Below are positions 25,628 to 34,908 of a DNA stretch of 64,000 bases, piece after piece. The notes below the pieces were generated by a model. The model ran no database searches, was not told the DNA's origin, and saw nothing but the letters and a program-made list of their open reading frames with translations. Made by a program: the position numbers and the translations under genes. The stretch is from the NCBI GenBank assembly GCA_035268885.1, contig DATFKA010000173.1, positions 1 to 64,000 of the forward strand, read 5' to 3'. Source of the stretch: DATFKA01 sp035268885 (GTDB lineage: Bacteria > Bacteroidota > Bacteroidia > Chitinophagales > Saprospiraceae). Each line of letters begins with the position of its first letter. Position 1 is the first letter of the stretch.

Positions 25628-26644
25628 ATGAAGCTGGAAGAAAGAATATCGGCACTCATTGCATTGGGAAAACACCTTCAGGAACCGGACGAATACCGGG
25701 AAGCGGTCATGCACCGCACCCATTTTAACAACCAGTGGTTCACAAAAGAGAATCAGCGCAAAGCGATCCAGGCCATTGCTACCCATTTCCTTTCGGAAAA
25801 AGAATTAAGGAATTGGCTTGCCGAATACGATATGCCCGAAAATCCGCAAGCCAAAACCGTTGGTTTAGTGATGGCTGGAAATATACCCCTGGTGGGCTTC
25901 CACGATGTGTTTTGCACTTTTTTAGCCGGACACCGGGCGATGATCAAATTATCAGAAAAAGATAAGTTTTTGTTGCCCTACTTTTTTCGCCAGCTGGCCA
26001 TCATCGATCCCCGAACGGCAGACTATTTTGTGCCCGTAGAGCGCTTACAGGATTTTGACGCCGTGGTGGCTACGGGTAGTAATAACTCTGCTCGGTATTT
26101 CGAACAATACTTTGGTAAATACCCCCATATCATCCGCAAAAACCGCAACGCCATTGCCGTGCTCGATGGTACGGAATCTAAAGAAGAATTAGAGGCGCTG
26201 GGCACTGATGTGTTTCAGTATTTTGGCCTGGGCTGTCGCAACGTTGCCAAACTCTATGTACCCAGGGGGTACAGCTTTGAGCCACTACTAGAAGCCCTAC
26301 ATGAACACCGGGAGATTGTACTCAACGATAAATACAAGAATAACTTCGACTATAATTACGCTATTCTAGTCTTGAATAAAGAAAAGTATATGGCGAATGG
26401 TTGTATTATCTTAAAGGAAGATCGAGCTATCAGTTCTCCCATTGCCGGGTTGAACTACGCGTATTACCAGGATTTGAAAGCATTGGAAAAGGAATTGAAG
26501 GAACGAAAAGAAGAAATTCAACTGGTCGTGGCCAAAGATGGATTGCTGTCGCAAAAAACTTACCCTTTCGGTAAAGCGCAGCAGCCAGAATTATCGGATT
26601 ATGCGGATGGCGTGGATACGATAGATTTTTTACTGAAACTATAA
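25628..26644 (+). CDS. Acyl-CoA reductase (LuxC-like)
   Basis: 338 residues related to the LuxC acyl-CoA reductases, aldehyde-dehydrogenase-fold proteins that form fatty aldehydes from acyl-CoA with NADPH. Seen are GLVMAGNIPLVGFHDVF, IKLSEKD, VVATGSNNSARYF, IIRKNRNAIAVLDG and the catalytic cysteine candidate in FGLGCRNVAKLYVP. It is shorter than LuxC (about 480) but close to the form common in Bacteroidota. The last gene of the rluD transcript. Confidence 0.85.
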   Translation: MKLEERISALIALGKHLQEPDEYREAVMHRTHFNNQWFTKENQRKAIQAIATHFLSEKELRNWLAEYDMPENPQAKTVGLVMAGNIPLVGFHDVFCTFLAGHRAMIKLSEKDKFLLPYFFRQLAIIDPRTADYFVPVERLQDFDAVVATGSNNSARYFEQYFGKYPHIIRKNRNAIAVLDGTESKEELEALGTDVFQYFGLGCRNVAKLYVPRGYSFEPLLEALHEHREIVLNDKYKNNFDYNYAILVLNKEKYMANGCIILKEDRAISSPIAGLNYAYYQDLKALEKELKERKEEIQLVVAKDGLLSQKTYPFGKAQQPELSDYADGVDTIDFLLKL

Positions 26645-26691
26645 ATCGTAGCGTGGAGGAGAGGGTGGATTGAAAAGGAGGGAGAGAAAGA

Positions 26692-26740
26692 GAGACTTTG
26701 TGACAGGTTCCCTCCCACAAAGTCTCATCGTCACGAAGTC
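26692..26740. terminator. Overlapping inverted repeats between convergent genes
   Basis: An 11-bp perfect inverted repeat (26692-26702 with 26716-26726) can end transcripts from both sides. A second pairing of 26694-26704 with 26730-26740 (one mismatch) uses the same left arm, giving two mutually exclusive hairpins. There is no T-run, so intrinsic termination is uncertain. Confidence 0.5.
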
Positions 26741-26741
26741 A

Positions 26742-28310
26742 CTAATTAAAGACTAACTTCTTCGCGACAACCCCTTCCTCAAACTCGGCCTGGAGTATAT
26801 AAATTCCTGGCGGTAGGTTCTGTCGATGTAATTCGAATGTACTAGAGTTAACATTCATAATACCTCTCATCATTTTACCATTCATGTGGTAGAGTGCTAC
26901 ACTCTTCATTGGTTTATCAGGAGCTGTACGGATGAAAGCTACGTCACTAACCGGGTTAGGGCCTACGGTCAATTCAACGGTTTCAGCACTAAGGATTTCC
27001 TTAGTAGAAGTCGTTAGGTTCAAGGCTAAATAGGCACGAGGATTGAAGTAAGCCATAATAGTGTCGATGTAACGCATAGCCTGTTCCTTCGACATATTAG
27101 GGTTTAATATTCTACTCGTAGAATCTAGTGCTACGGCATCGATAGCCGCCGCTGGAGGACGAAGAGAATTAATGAAATCTACCGTAGCAGCTAAAGTAGG
27201 AAAATCCCACCACTCCCAATAACCAGAAGCAGGACCATTAGTTACGAATGGGAACATGTTATCGGTAGAAAGCGTCAGACCTCCTTGTCCAGGAAGGGTT
27301 TGGTATACTTTGTTTAAAGCATTAATCGGATCATTTAGGTCATCATTAGCAACCTGGAAAACAGCATTACTACCGTTGTCATTGGCCATTTGTGTTACGC
27401 GTCTGGTACCAGATACATTTACGACAAAGTCTCCCGTCGTTGGTACAATTACGGCTCCGTCAACGTAAGGTGCAAAGGGATCACTTGCCATATGGAAACC
27501 AATGGTTGGCGGCTCATTCACGGTGCCATCAATCCAGGAAGTATCTCCTAAGGCACCACCAATGTTCACCGCCAATTTAAACTCAGAAGAATAACCTGGA
27601 TGATTACCGATGTTAATGATAGCGTTATTTTCTCCATAGACACCACCTACTAAAGAGGAGTCTACATAAAGTTCTAAATTCTGATCATAGAACTTATCTA
27701 AATCTAACTCTGAAAAATTATCTAAGTAAGCAGCTCCATAGGAAATGTAACCACCGGTTCCTTGTCCCCAAAGGGTAATTCTTTCGGCATCCACTCCAAA
27801 TTGATTGCTACCTTCTGCAATGTCTTTTCTCAAAAAACGGATTAATGCTCTGGCATCTTGAATACCTCGATAGGCCGCATTCAAAAGGGTGCCGGTACGG
27901 ACATCTTGTCCATCTGCACCTAAGGCAGTTGGATTCCAGCCTGCCCGGTAAGTAGCGGAGATAGCTACATAGCCTTGACGAGCGAGTCGGCGGCAGATTT
28001 CAGCAACTGTAGAATCTGTTTTGGTACCCGTGACCTGACCATTAATAATGGCCGGTAAAAAGCTACCCGTATGGAAATAAACAACTACCGGGCGATTCGT
28101 TTCCTCATCACCAACGGGAGTATAGACATCCATTTTAAGCTCTTTAGGTAATGGTGAACCCGTCAATACTTCAATATTAGTGGCATAAGTAATGTCGGAC
28201 TCAACATTTACGGAGGAGAAAACCTCTTCTAGGTACCGCTCCTGAGCACTTATATTGCTCGCCAGGAAAGTGGCGACCAATAAGAAAAAAAGTTTGTTAA
28301 ATTGTTTCAT
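26742..28310 (-). CDS. T9SS-exported alpha/beta-hydrolase-like protein, nucleophile replaced by Gly
   Basis: 522 residues with a signal peptide (MKQFNKLFFLLVATFLASNISA) and a C-terminal type IX secretion sorting domain from about residue 448 (VGPNPVSD, NLPPGIYILQAEFEEGVVAKKLVFN-like end). The middle resembles carboxylesterase-type hydrolases (VVVYFHTGSF, ISATYRAGW, DARALIRFLRKDI, GVDAERITLWGQGTGG). The usual GxSxG elbow reads G182-Q-G184-T-G186, so the serine nucleophile is missing at residue 184. It may be a binding protein rather than an active esterase. It is encoded 32 nt after a TonB receptor on the same strand. Confidence 0.8.
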   Translation of the reverse strand: MKQFNKLFFLLVATFLASNISAQERYLEEVFSSVNVESDITYATNIEVLTGSPLPKELKMDVYTPVGDEETNRPVVVYFHTGSFLPAIINGQVTGTKTDSTVAEICRRLARQGYVAISATYRAGWNPTALGADGQDVRTGTLLNAAYRGIQDARALIRFLRKDIAEGSNQFGVDAERITLWGQGTGGYISYGAAYLDNFSELDLDKFYDQNLELYVDSSLVGGVYGENNAIINIGNHPGYSSEFKLAVNIGGALGDTSWIDGTVNEPPTIGFHMASDPFAPYVDGAVIVPTTGDFVVNVSGTRRVTQMANDNGSNAVFQVANDDLNDPINALNKVYQTLPGQGGLTLSTDNMFPFVTNGPASGYWEWWDFPTLAATVDFINSLRPPAAAIDAVALDSTSRILNPNMSKEQAMRYIDTIMAYFNPRAYLALNLTTSTKEILSAETVELTVGPNPVSDVAFIRTAPDKPMKSVALYHMNGKMMRGIMNVNSSTFELHRQNLPPGIYILQAEFEEGVVAKKLVFN

Positions 28311-28342
28311 AAAATGTGTTTTGAATAGATAAGAAAGTAAAA

Positions 28343-31165
28343 TTATTGTTTCTCAAATTCATAGAGAATGGAGAAGTAAGCTAAGCGCCCAATTCTAGGC
28401 CCTCCATAAGTTTGAAAAGCTTCGTTGTTTAAGAGATTAGAAGCACCTAATTTAAAGGTCGTATTAATCTTAGGAGCCTTCCAGTTGATCTGGGCATCTA
28501 ATAAATCATATTGAGGAATGACTCCAGTAAATTGAGGAGAACCTTCAAAAATGAAAGAATCAATCCACTTATAATTCACATTAAAGCCAAACCTTTTTAA
28601 GGTTACAAAGCCTAAGTTTAAGTCAATATCTCTAGAGGATACTCCAATGTTGAATTTATGCTCAGGCGTGTTAAATGCAGGAATGATGGGATCATCCGTA
28701 GCCGTATTCAGTCTGTTCCAGGAGTAGTTACCATTCAAGACAAACTTATCCCAAAAGTAATAGTTGTAACCCACCGAAAAGCCTTGAGTCGTTACTCTAT
28801 CCGTTGCATTGGCTGCCACCCGATACGCTTGGAGATTAACCGGGAATCCCGTAAGCGGGTCAAAAGAAGCGTCTACGCCAAAGTTGAAACCTATAAAATT
28901 CTGGTAAAAACTAAAGTAGTAAGTTGCATCTAAAAATAGTTTTTCTCCAACCAGGGTGCGGTATCCAGCTTCTACTGTTCTGACTTGCTCCGGTCTAATT
29001 GGAGCCACATCAAAAAACTCTAATACGTTATTGTCTAAGGTGTTGAGGTAATCGCCAATCGATTCAATAGTAATTAAGTTTTGGACACCATCTAAGTTGC
29101 CTAATAAAATAGCTCGACCTACATTATAAAAAAGGAATTGATCAGCCAGCGTTGGATTCCGTATAGCCGAGCTAAAAGAAGCCCTTAAAGTATTGTTTTC
29201 CGATGGTGAATAAACAATAGACGCGGCTGGAGAGAACAAATAATTGAAATTTTGGTGCTTATCCAGACGCATAGAAGCGCTTATCTTGACTTGATTATTG
29301 AGTTCTAAGGTCCCACCACCGTATATTCCAAATTCATTTACATCAATGTTACGACCAAAGGTATCTAGTAAAATAGAGCCTTGAGAATTTGGATAGTATT
29401 GTCTAAAGTTTCCTCCCACTCTTAAGTCTAAATCAGTGATTGCTCCACCTTCATAAACATCGTTAAACATTTTCTCGCCATGCACATGAAATAGTGCCGA
29501 ACGATCAAAAAAGCGAGTGCCACCTTCTGCAAAAGAAATACTGGAAGTAATATCATCAAAAGCTTGTTGGAAGCGTTCTGTCCCTGGTTCTAAAAAAGAT
29601 TCCGTGCCACTAATTGGGTTGGCAGCATTGGCCTGTTCTTGTGCCTGCATATGCAAATCGTTAATGAGCTCGCTTACATTTGGCTGATCTAAAAATGCAC
29701 TTAGTGCCGCCCTGAACTCATCTGGCCGACCGGCAAAATCTCTGGGACGCGGATAACCTTCCAGGCTACTAATTTGTGGAACGGCCGTTCGAGACCAAAA
29801 GTTGATATAGTCTGATCGCCATTCGTTTGGTGTCTTAGACCTTTCCTGCAGCAATAAAGAGGTAAAATAAGGATCGTAGGAATCCCCCGCATCCTCATGA
29901 GTAGCATAAGCCCGGATGAAATACTCATCTTGTTTTTTTAATTCAATGCGATGCTGGAAAAATTGAATGTTTCGGAGACTGAAACGGTTATCTCCTTGAA
30001 AAACGGTTGTCCCTTGACTGAAGTTAGAAGCTAAAATCAATTCAGGTGACTTAAAATCTTGAGCTGGATTTAAGCGATAATGTAGAGCAACACCCGCTTT
30101 GAAATTATCGGAATCATAATCTACTACATCAATCTCTTCATAACCCCGACGGTGAAAAATTCCTAAACCAGGATTAGAAAGAGAATTGGATAAGTCATTG
30201 GCTGTTTGATATTCATCTCCATAAATATTTACGGCGTCAAATCCACCGGGGTTACCACGACCAGTAGGGGTGTCAAAGACAGGGTCAAAATTATCCGCAA
30301 CCCAATCATTGGCTTGAAAGTAAGCTAAGTTAAATTTATAGGCAAAACGATCCTGTCCTTTTTTGTCTTTGATGACATCTGCGTAGCGCACGGCCGTTTC
30401 AAGCAAATTGCGCTCCCCGACTTTAACCATGGCACTTAGGCCTTTTTGCAAAAATGGATTTTTAGTCTGCATAGAGATGACGCCATTGAAGGCGTTTGGT
30501 CCGTAAAAGGCAGAACTTGCCCCAACAATAAGATCGACACTATTGACATCTAGTTCGGAAGCCCCCAGGAAATTCCCCAGGGAGAAGTTCAAACCTGGAG
30601 ATTGGTTGTCCACTCCGTCAATGATCTGTAGAGATCTTACCGGACTGGTAGAATTGAAACCACGGGTGTTGATGATCTTAAAGCCTAGACTGGCTGCCGT
30701 CAAATCTACATCTTTTAAAGCCCCCAAGCCATCGTAAAAGTTAGCGGCAGGGGTTTCTTTAATGGCAATGTTATCCAGGGTTTCCATGGTCAAAGCCGAC
30801 TGCTGGCGCTTCTCGCTGATCCGCCGTCCGCGCACGACTACTTCATCGATCATCTCGGAGGAAGATTCCAAAACGATGTCTAAGGGTTCCTCTGTACTGG
30901 TGACTTCTATCGTCTTGGAAGCAAAACCAGTATACGAAAATTCAATCGTAGTAGGCAGGGAAACCCTGAGGGGCAACTCAAAATTGCCATCAAAATCGGT
31001 AACGACCCCATCCCCTGTTTCTAACACCAGAATGGTGGCACTGATTAGGGGTTCGCCCTCACTGTCTTTTACAGTACCGCGTAGTACGTTTTGAGCAAAC
31101 AGACCGCTAGTAGATAGTATAAAGAGTAGGAAACATACGTTCCTGATGATCAATGGAAACTTCAT
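28343..31165 (-). CDS. TonB-dependent outer-membrane receptor
   Basis: 940 residues with a signal peptide, an N-terminal carboxypeptidase-regulatory-like domain (LRGTVKDSEGEPLISATILV), a link EMIDEVVVRG, a plug domain (residues about 120-235, with LQIIDGVDNQSPG and DVNSVDLIVGASSAFYGPNAFNGVISMQTK) and a long beta-barrel ending in an aromatic strand (YFSILYEFEKQ). It imports an unknown substrate using TonB energy. No SusD partner is next to it; instead the exported hydrolase-like protein follows in the same transcript. Confidence 0.92.
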   Translation of the reverse strand: MKFPLIIRNVCFLLFILSTSGLFAQNVLRGTVKDSEGEPLISATILVLETGDGVVTDFDGNFELPLRVSLPTTIEFSYTGFASKTIEVTSTEEPLDIVLESSSEMIDEVVVRGRRISEKRQQSALTMETLDNIAIKETPAANFYDGLGALKDVDLTAASLGFKIINTRGFNSTSPVRSLQIIDGVDNQSPGLNFSLGNFLGASELDVNSVDLIVGASSAFYGPNAFNGVISMQTKNPFLQKGLSAMVKVGERNLLETAVRYADVIKDKKGQDRFAYKFNLAYFQANDWVADNFDPVFDTPTGRGNPGGFDAVNIYGDEYQTANDLSNSLSNPGLGIFHRRGYEEIDVVDYDSDNFKAGVALHYRLNPAQDFKSPELILASNFSQGTTVFQGDNRFSLRNIQFFQHRIELKKQDEYFIRAYATHEDAGDSYDPYFTSLLLQERSKTPNEWRSDYINFWSRTAVPQISSLEGYPRPRDFAGRPDEFRAALSAFLDQPNVSELINDLHMQAQEQANAANPISGTESFLEPGTERFQQAFDDITSSISFAEGGTRFFDRSALFHVHGEKMFNDVYEGGAITDLDLRVGGNFRQYYPNSQGSILLDTFGRNIDVNEFGIYGGGTLELNNQVKISASMRLDKHQNFNYLFSPAASIVYSPSENNTLRASFSSAIRNPTLADQFLFYNVGRAILLGNLDGVQNLITIESIGDYLNTLDNNVLEFFDVAPIRPEQVRTVEAGYRTLVGEKLFLDATYYFSFYQNFIGFNFGVDASFDPLTGFPVNLQAYRVAANATDRVTTQGFSVGYNYYFWDKFVLNGNYSWNRLNTATDDPIIPAFNTPEHKFNIGVSSRDIDLNLGFVTLKRFGFNVNYKWIDSFIFEGSPQFTGVIPQYDLLDAQINWKAPKINTTFKLGASNLLNNEAFQTYGGPRIGRLAYFSILYEFEKQ

Positions 31166-31205
31166 CTGTAAAGTCTAAGTAAGTTTAGTAAAAATTGTCT
31201 AAGGG

Positions 31206-31235
31206 CAAATTAGCGAAATTTCGCAAAAAAGCGAA
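31206..31235 (-). promoter_or_regulatory. TonB receptor promoter with a palindrome in the spacer
   Basis: On the minus strand TTC (31235-31233), a 20-nt spacer and TAATTTG (31212-31206) form a candidate promoter 41 nt from the start codon. The 12-bp perfect palindrome GCGAAATTTCGC (31213-31224) fills the half of the spacer next to the -7 box, as an operator would. Confidence 0.45.
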
Positions 31236-31687
31236 TCTTTCGTTTATAGAATTTTTAAAGAATGTTATTTGAAGACATTTAGTTTACACAAAAGTCTATA
31301 CTTCTTTTGATATTGTACTTATTACTCTGTACTCTAAATTTCTAAGCATTTTGAAAGTCATCTTTTTGTCCATTATTGCGTTGCGTACTCACTTTTGTAG
31401 CTAGACGAAGAAAGGGAATTCAAGGGGCCCTTTCTGAAGTAACAAGGCTCCGCTGCGCCTTATCTTGAACAAAAATCTGAGGTTTCAAAATACTTGTTCT
31501 TTTGCCGCCCAGTTTCGTTAAAAAGCCTCGTCGATGCGCTGCATCGCCTGCATTTTTCGCCTCACTGAGCAGCAAAATATCTTCATAAATCTTTTATACT
31601 TTGTTAATGCCCATTCCTAAGTCAAGATAGGTGTCCAGATAATTTGTCGGAAAAGGAAATAATTATAATCTGGGTTAGGTAAGTGAA
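31236..31687. other. Intergenic stretch without a recognisable gene
   Basis: This part of the 522-bp gap between the TonB receptor and the PAP2 gene shows no convincing frame or RNA gene. It holds a small palindrome, CGATGC-GCT-GCATCG at 31532-31546, and a weak AAGGC...GCCTT hairpin near 31445-31462. Composition changes from AT-rich near the receptor to mixed near 31440-31570. Confidence 0.4.
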
Positions 31688-32281
31688 TCAGGCCTGAGGC
31701 GGTCGGTCAACTGCTATTTTTTCGAGTGTAAAATACAGGCTCTTGATCAGATAAGCAATTAAAAGGCCTAATATTGCTCCCACAATAACATCTAAGGGAT
31801 AATGCACCCCCACATATACCTGGGCAAAAGCAATACTGGCGGCCCAGAAATAAAACAACCAGCGCCAACGCTTGTAATAAAGTCCCAGAGTCATAGCCAA
31901 AAAGGCTCCAATGGCAAAGTGATTCGTGGCGTGCGAAGAAGTAAAACTGTAAGCCTTACCGCAGCCGACCAGGAGTACGACATCCTGCTGGATAGCGGGG
32001 TCGTTACAGGGGCGGACTCTTTTTACCGTTTTCTTTAAGACTTTGCTGCTCACGAAATCCGCTATGCCTACCGTCAAAAACAGGGCCAGCAATAAGTAAA
32101 TGCCTTTTACGCGAAAGCGGTAAACAATAAAAGCCATCAATGCGATGTAGAAAGGAAACCAAAACTTTTTATCCCGCCAGTAGGGCAGGATGAAATCTAA
32201 AACTTCATTGTGCCATTGTCCGTTAATTATTCGGAAAAGCTGTTCGTCGTACGCTAAAAGGACCTCCAGTATATCCATCAA
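31688..32281 (-). CDS. PAP2-family membrane phosphatase
   Basis: 197 residues with several membrane segments. The three PAP2 motifs are visible: KKTVKRVRPC, FTSSHATNHF and VYVGVHYPLDVIVG. Such enzymes dephosphorylate lipid phosphates such as undecaprenyl pyrophosphate or phosphatidic acid. It is divergent from glmM, a peptidoglycan precursor gene, which suits but does not prove a role in lipid-carrier recycling. Confidence 0.9.
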   Translation of the reverse strand: MMDILEVLLAYDEQLFRIINGQWHNEVLDFILPYWRDKKFWFPFYIALMAFIVYRFRVKGIYLLLALFLTVGIADFVSSKVLKKTVKRVRPCNDPAIQQDVVLLVGCGKAYSFTSSHATNHFAIGAFLAMTLGLYYKRWRWLFYFWAASIAFAQVYVGVHYPLDVIVGAILGLLIAYLIKSLYFTLEKIAVDRPPQA

Positions 32282-32287
32282 TTAGTC

Positions 32288-32317
32288 TTGATAATTCACT
32301 TTGAATGTCTACTTTTG
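32288..32317 (+). promoter_or_regulatory. Candidate promoter for glmM
   Basis: TTG (32288-32290), a 19-nt spacer and TACTTTTG (32310-32317) match the Bacteroidota consensus well; the leader to the TTG start at 32366 would be about 42 nt. Confidence 0.55.
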
Positions 32318-32365
32318 CTGCTAAAGCATATAAAATAGGACACAATAATATAAAAAAATCGAACA

Positions 32366-33730
32366 TTGGCCTTAATTAAATCAATATCCGGAATCAGAGG
32401 TACCATCGGTGGTGGTGCCGGAGACAATCTTACCCCGCAAGACATTGTGGAATGTACCGCCGCTTTTGGCGCCTGGCTACTTGAAAAAGGGAATACGCCC
32501 AAAGTGGTAGTGGGCCGCGACGCCCGTATTTCAGGGCCACTCGTCAAACAGTTGGTGATCAATACCTTACTGGCACAAGGCATCCACGTCGTGGATTTGG
32601 ATCTATCCACGACGCCTACGGTAGAAATGGCGGTGGCCTGGGAGCAGGCCGGTGCGGGTATCATCATTACGGCCAGCCACAATCCCAAACATTGGAACGC
32701 CCTCAAATTTCTGAACGAAAAAGGAGAGTTCATCGCTAAGGCTGAGGGAGAAGCCCTGCTCGCCAAAATTGAAGAGGGCTCTATTCACTACGCGGAGGTC
32801 GATCGTTTGGGTACGCTTACGCAAAAAACAGATTACCTGCAGCAGCATATCCAGGCAGTACTGGATTATCCACTGGTCAATGTCGCGGCCATTCAAAGTA
32901 AAAAACTGAAAGTAGTGGTCGACGGGATCAACTCTAGTGGTGCGGTCGCCGTGCCGGCCCTGCTAGAACGCCTGGGCTGTCAGACCATCCTGATTAATGG
33001 CGAACCAAATGGGGAATTTGCCCATAACCCGGAACCACTGGCCCAGCACCTAACCCAATTGTCAGCTACTATTCGCACCGAGCAGGCAGATCTGGGTATT
33101 TCGGTCGATCCGGATGTAGATCGCCTGGCCTTCGTTTGCGAAGATGGAGTGATGTTTGGGGAGGAATATACTTTAGTTGCCGTGGCGGATTATGTACTCC
33201 AGCACCGAAAGGGAAATACCGTCTCTAATCTGTCTTCTACCCGGGCTTTGCGGGACATTACTGAAAAACACGGTGGGCAATACCAGGCCAGTGCCGTAGG
33301 GGAGGTCAATGTCGTGACAAAAATGAAAGAGGTAGAAGCAGTAATTGGCGGAGAAGGCAATGGAGGCATCATTGTACCTGACTTTCACTACGGTCGCGAT
33401 GCGCTGATTGGAATTGGTTTATTTCTTACGCACCTTTGTCAGTCGGGTCAAAGCATGACGGAACTGAGAGCCAGCTATCCGGATTACGAAATGATTAAGG
33501 ATAAAATCCAGTTAGACCCCGGCCTTGACTTGAATGCGCTTTTGCAAAAGCTGGAAGAGATTTATCGCTCGGAAGACTATAATACCATCGATGGATTAAA
33601 GATCAATTTCGAAAAAGGATGGGTACACTTGCGTAAATCTAATACAGAGCCCATTATTCGCGTCTACGCAGAAGGCCCTGATCGGGCGACCGCACAGCAA
33701 TTTGTAGACGATATCAAATCGCACATTTAG
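32366..33730 (+). CDS. glmM: Phosphoglucosamine mutase
   Basis: 454 residues. It starts at TTG 32366: the frame has a stop at 32351-32353 and no ATG, and ALIKSISGIRGTIGG is the normal N-terminus of the family. The phosphoserine loop is ITASHNPKHWNALK, the metal site is DPDVDRLA, and the sugar loop is GEGNGGI. It converts glucosamine 6-phosphate to the 1-phosphate for UDP-GlcNAc. The C-terminal phosphate-binding RKSNTEPIIRVYAEG is intact. Confidence 0.92.
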   Translation: MALIKSISGIRGTIGGGAGDNLTPQDIVECTAAFGAWLLEKGNTPKVVVGRDARISGPLVKQLVINTLLAQGIHVVDLDLSTTPTVEMAVAWEQAGAGIIITASHNPKHWNALKFLNEKGEFIAKAEGEALLAKIEEGSIHYAEVDRLGTLTQKTDYLQQHIQAVLDYPLVNVAAIQSKKLKVVVDGINSSGAVAVPALLERLGCQTILINGEPNGEFAHNPEPLAQHLTQLSATIRTEQADLGISVDPDVDRLAFVCEDGVMFGEEYTLVAVADYVLQHRKGNTVSNLSSTRALRDITEKHGGQYQASAVGEVNVVTKMKEVEAVIGGEGNGGIIVPDFHYGRDALIGIGLFLTHLCQSGQSMTELRASYPDYEMIKDKIQLDPGLDLNALLQKLEEIYRSEDYNTIDGLKINFEKGWVHLRKSNTEPIIRVYAEGPDRATAQQFVDDIKSHI

Positions 33731-33777
33731 GCACAAATAATTCAAAACTCAATACACTCAATAATTCACCAATCGAT

Positions 33778-34908
33778 ATGTCCAGAATATACTTTGATAA
33801 CGCCGCAACGACCCCTATGGACGCACGGGTCATTGACTACCTCTCGGGGATCATGTCCGAACTTTGGGGCAACCCCTCGAGTATTTATCAGGAAGGACGG
33901 ACCGCAAGAGCCGCTATTGAGGAAGCGCGCAAGACCGTGGCGAATACCCTTCAGGCCTCCATTGGCGAGGTGTTTTTTACCTCCTGTGGTACGGAGTCGA
34001 ACAACATGGCTTTGAAATGTGCCGTAAGGGATTTAGGTGTTAGCCGGATCATCAGTAGTCCGATTGAACACCATGCCGTACTGCATACGGTGCAGCGTTT
34101 AGAAAAAGAAAAAGCCGTAGAATTGTTTATGCTGGATACCGATGAGCAGGGAAAAACTGACCTGGCGCAATTGGAGGAGCTACTCAAGGATGGAGACAAG
34201 AAGACCCTGGTCTCTTTAATGTACGCCAATAATGAAATCGGCACCATGATAGACCTGGACGCTATTGGTGAGCTTTGTGAAACTTACGGCGCTTATTTTC
34301 ACTCCGACACGGTTCAGACCATTGGTTATTATCCCATTGATGTAAATCAGGCAAAAGTCCATTTCATCACGGGTTCGGGGCACAAGTTTCATGGACCGAA
34401 GGGAGTGGGCTTTATTTATATCAATAATGAAGCTATGTTGCAACCCTTTATCGATGGTGGGGCACAGGAAAGAAATATGCGCGGGGGGACGGAAAACCTT
34501 TACGGTATTTTGGCGATGGCCAAAGCGCTGGAGCTGGCGGAGGCGGAAAGGGAAGCGCGCCGGCAAAAGATTGATTCGGTACGTCATTATTTTGCAGAGC
34601 AGTTACAATCTCAATTTCCGGAAGCAAAGTTTCATGGAACGCCTTTTGAGGGCGGTCATTATAAAATTTTGAGTGTCAGCTTTCCGGAAAGTGCCAAGTC
34701 AGATCTATTATTACTGAGTTTGGATATCGCCGGTATCAGTGTTTCGGGCGGTAGTGCCTGCAGCTCGGGAGCTGATGCCGGATCACACGTGATCGGTTCG
34801 CTTTTCCCGGATTCCTTACGGAAAACCATCCGCTTTTCCTTTTCCCATTACAATACAAATGCGGAAGTGGACAAGGTGATCAGTACCTTAAAAAATATTT
34901 TGCAGTGA
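33778..34908 (+). CDS. Cysteine desulfurase (NifS/IscS family)
   Basis: 376 residues, PLP enzyme. YFDNAATTP at the start, TSCGTESNNMA, the PLP lysine in GSGHKFHGPKGVGF and the persulfide cysteine in SGGSACSSGA are all present. It supplies sulfur for Fe-S clusters or tRNA thiolation. It follows glmM by 47 nt and converges on coaE with no gap. No scaffold or isc genes are adjacent. Confidence 0.93.
   Translation: MSRIYFDNAATTPMDARVIDYLSGIMSELWGNPSSIYQEGRTARAAIEEARKTVANTLQASIGEVFFTSCGTESNNMALKCAVRDLGVSRIISSPIEHHAVLHTVQRLEKEKAVELFMLDTDEQGKTDLAQLEELLKDGDKKTLVSLMYANNEIGTMIDLDAIGELCETYGAYFHSDTVQTIGYYPIDVNQAKVHFITGSGHKFHGPKGVGFIYINNEAMLQPFIDGGAQERNMRGGTENLYGILAMAKALELAEAEREARRQKIDSVRHYFAEQLQSQFPEAKFHGTPFEGGHYKILSVSFPESAKSDLLLLSLDIAGISVSGGSACSSGADAGSHVIGSLFPDSLRKTIRFSFSHYNTNAEVDKVISTLKNILQ

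Noticed and set aside
31236..31687. RNA gene or small protein in the 450-bp gap
   Set aside because: No tRNA cloverleaf, no conserved RNA shape and no convincing frame were seen; only short palindromes.
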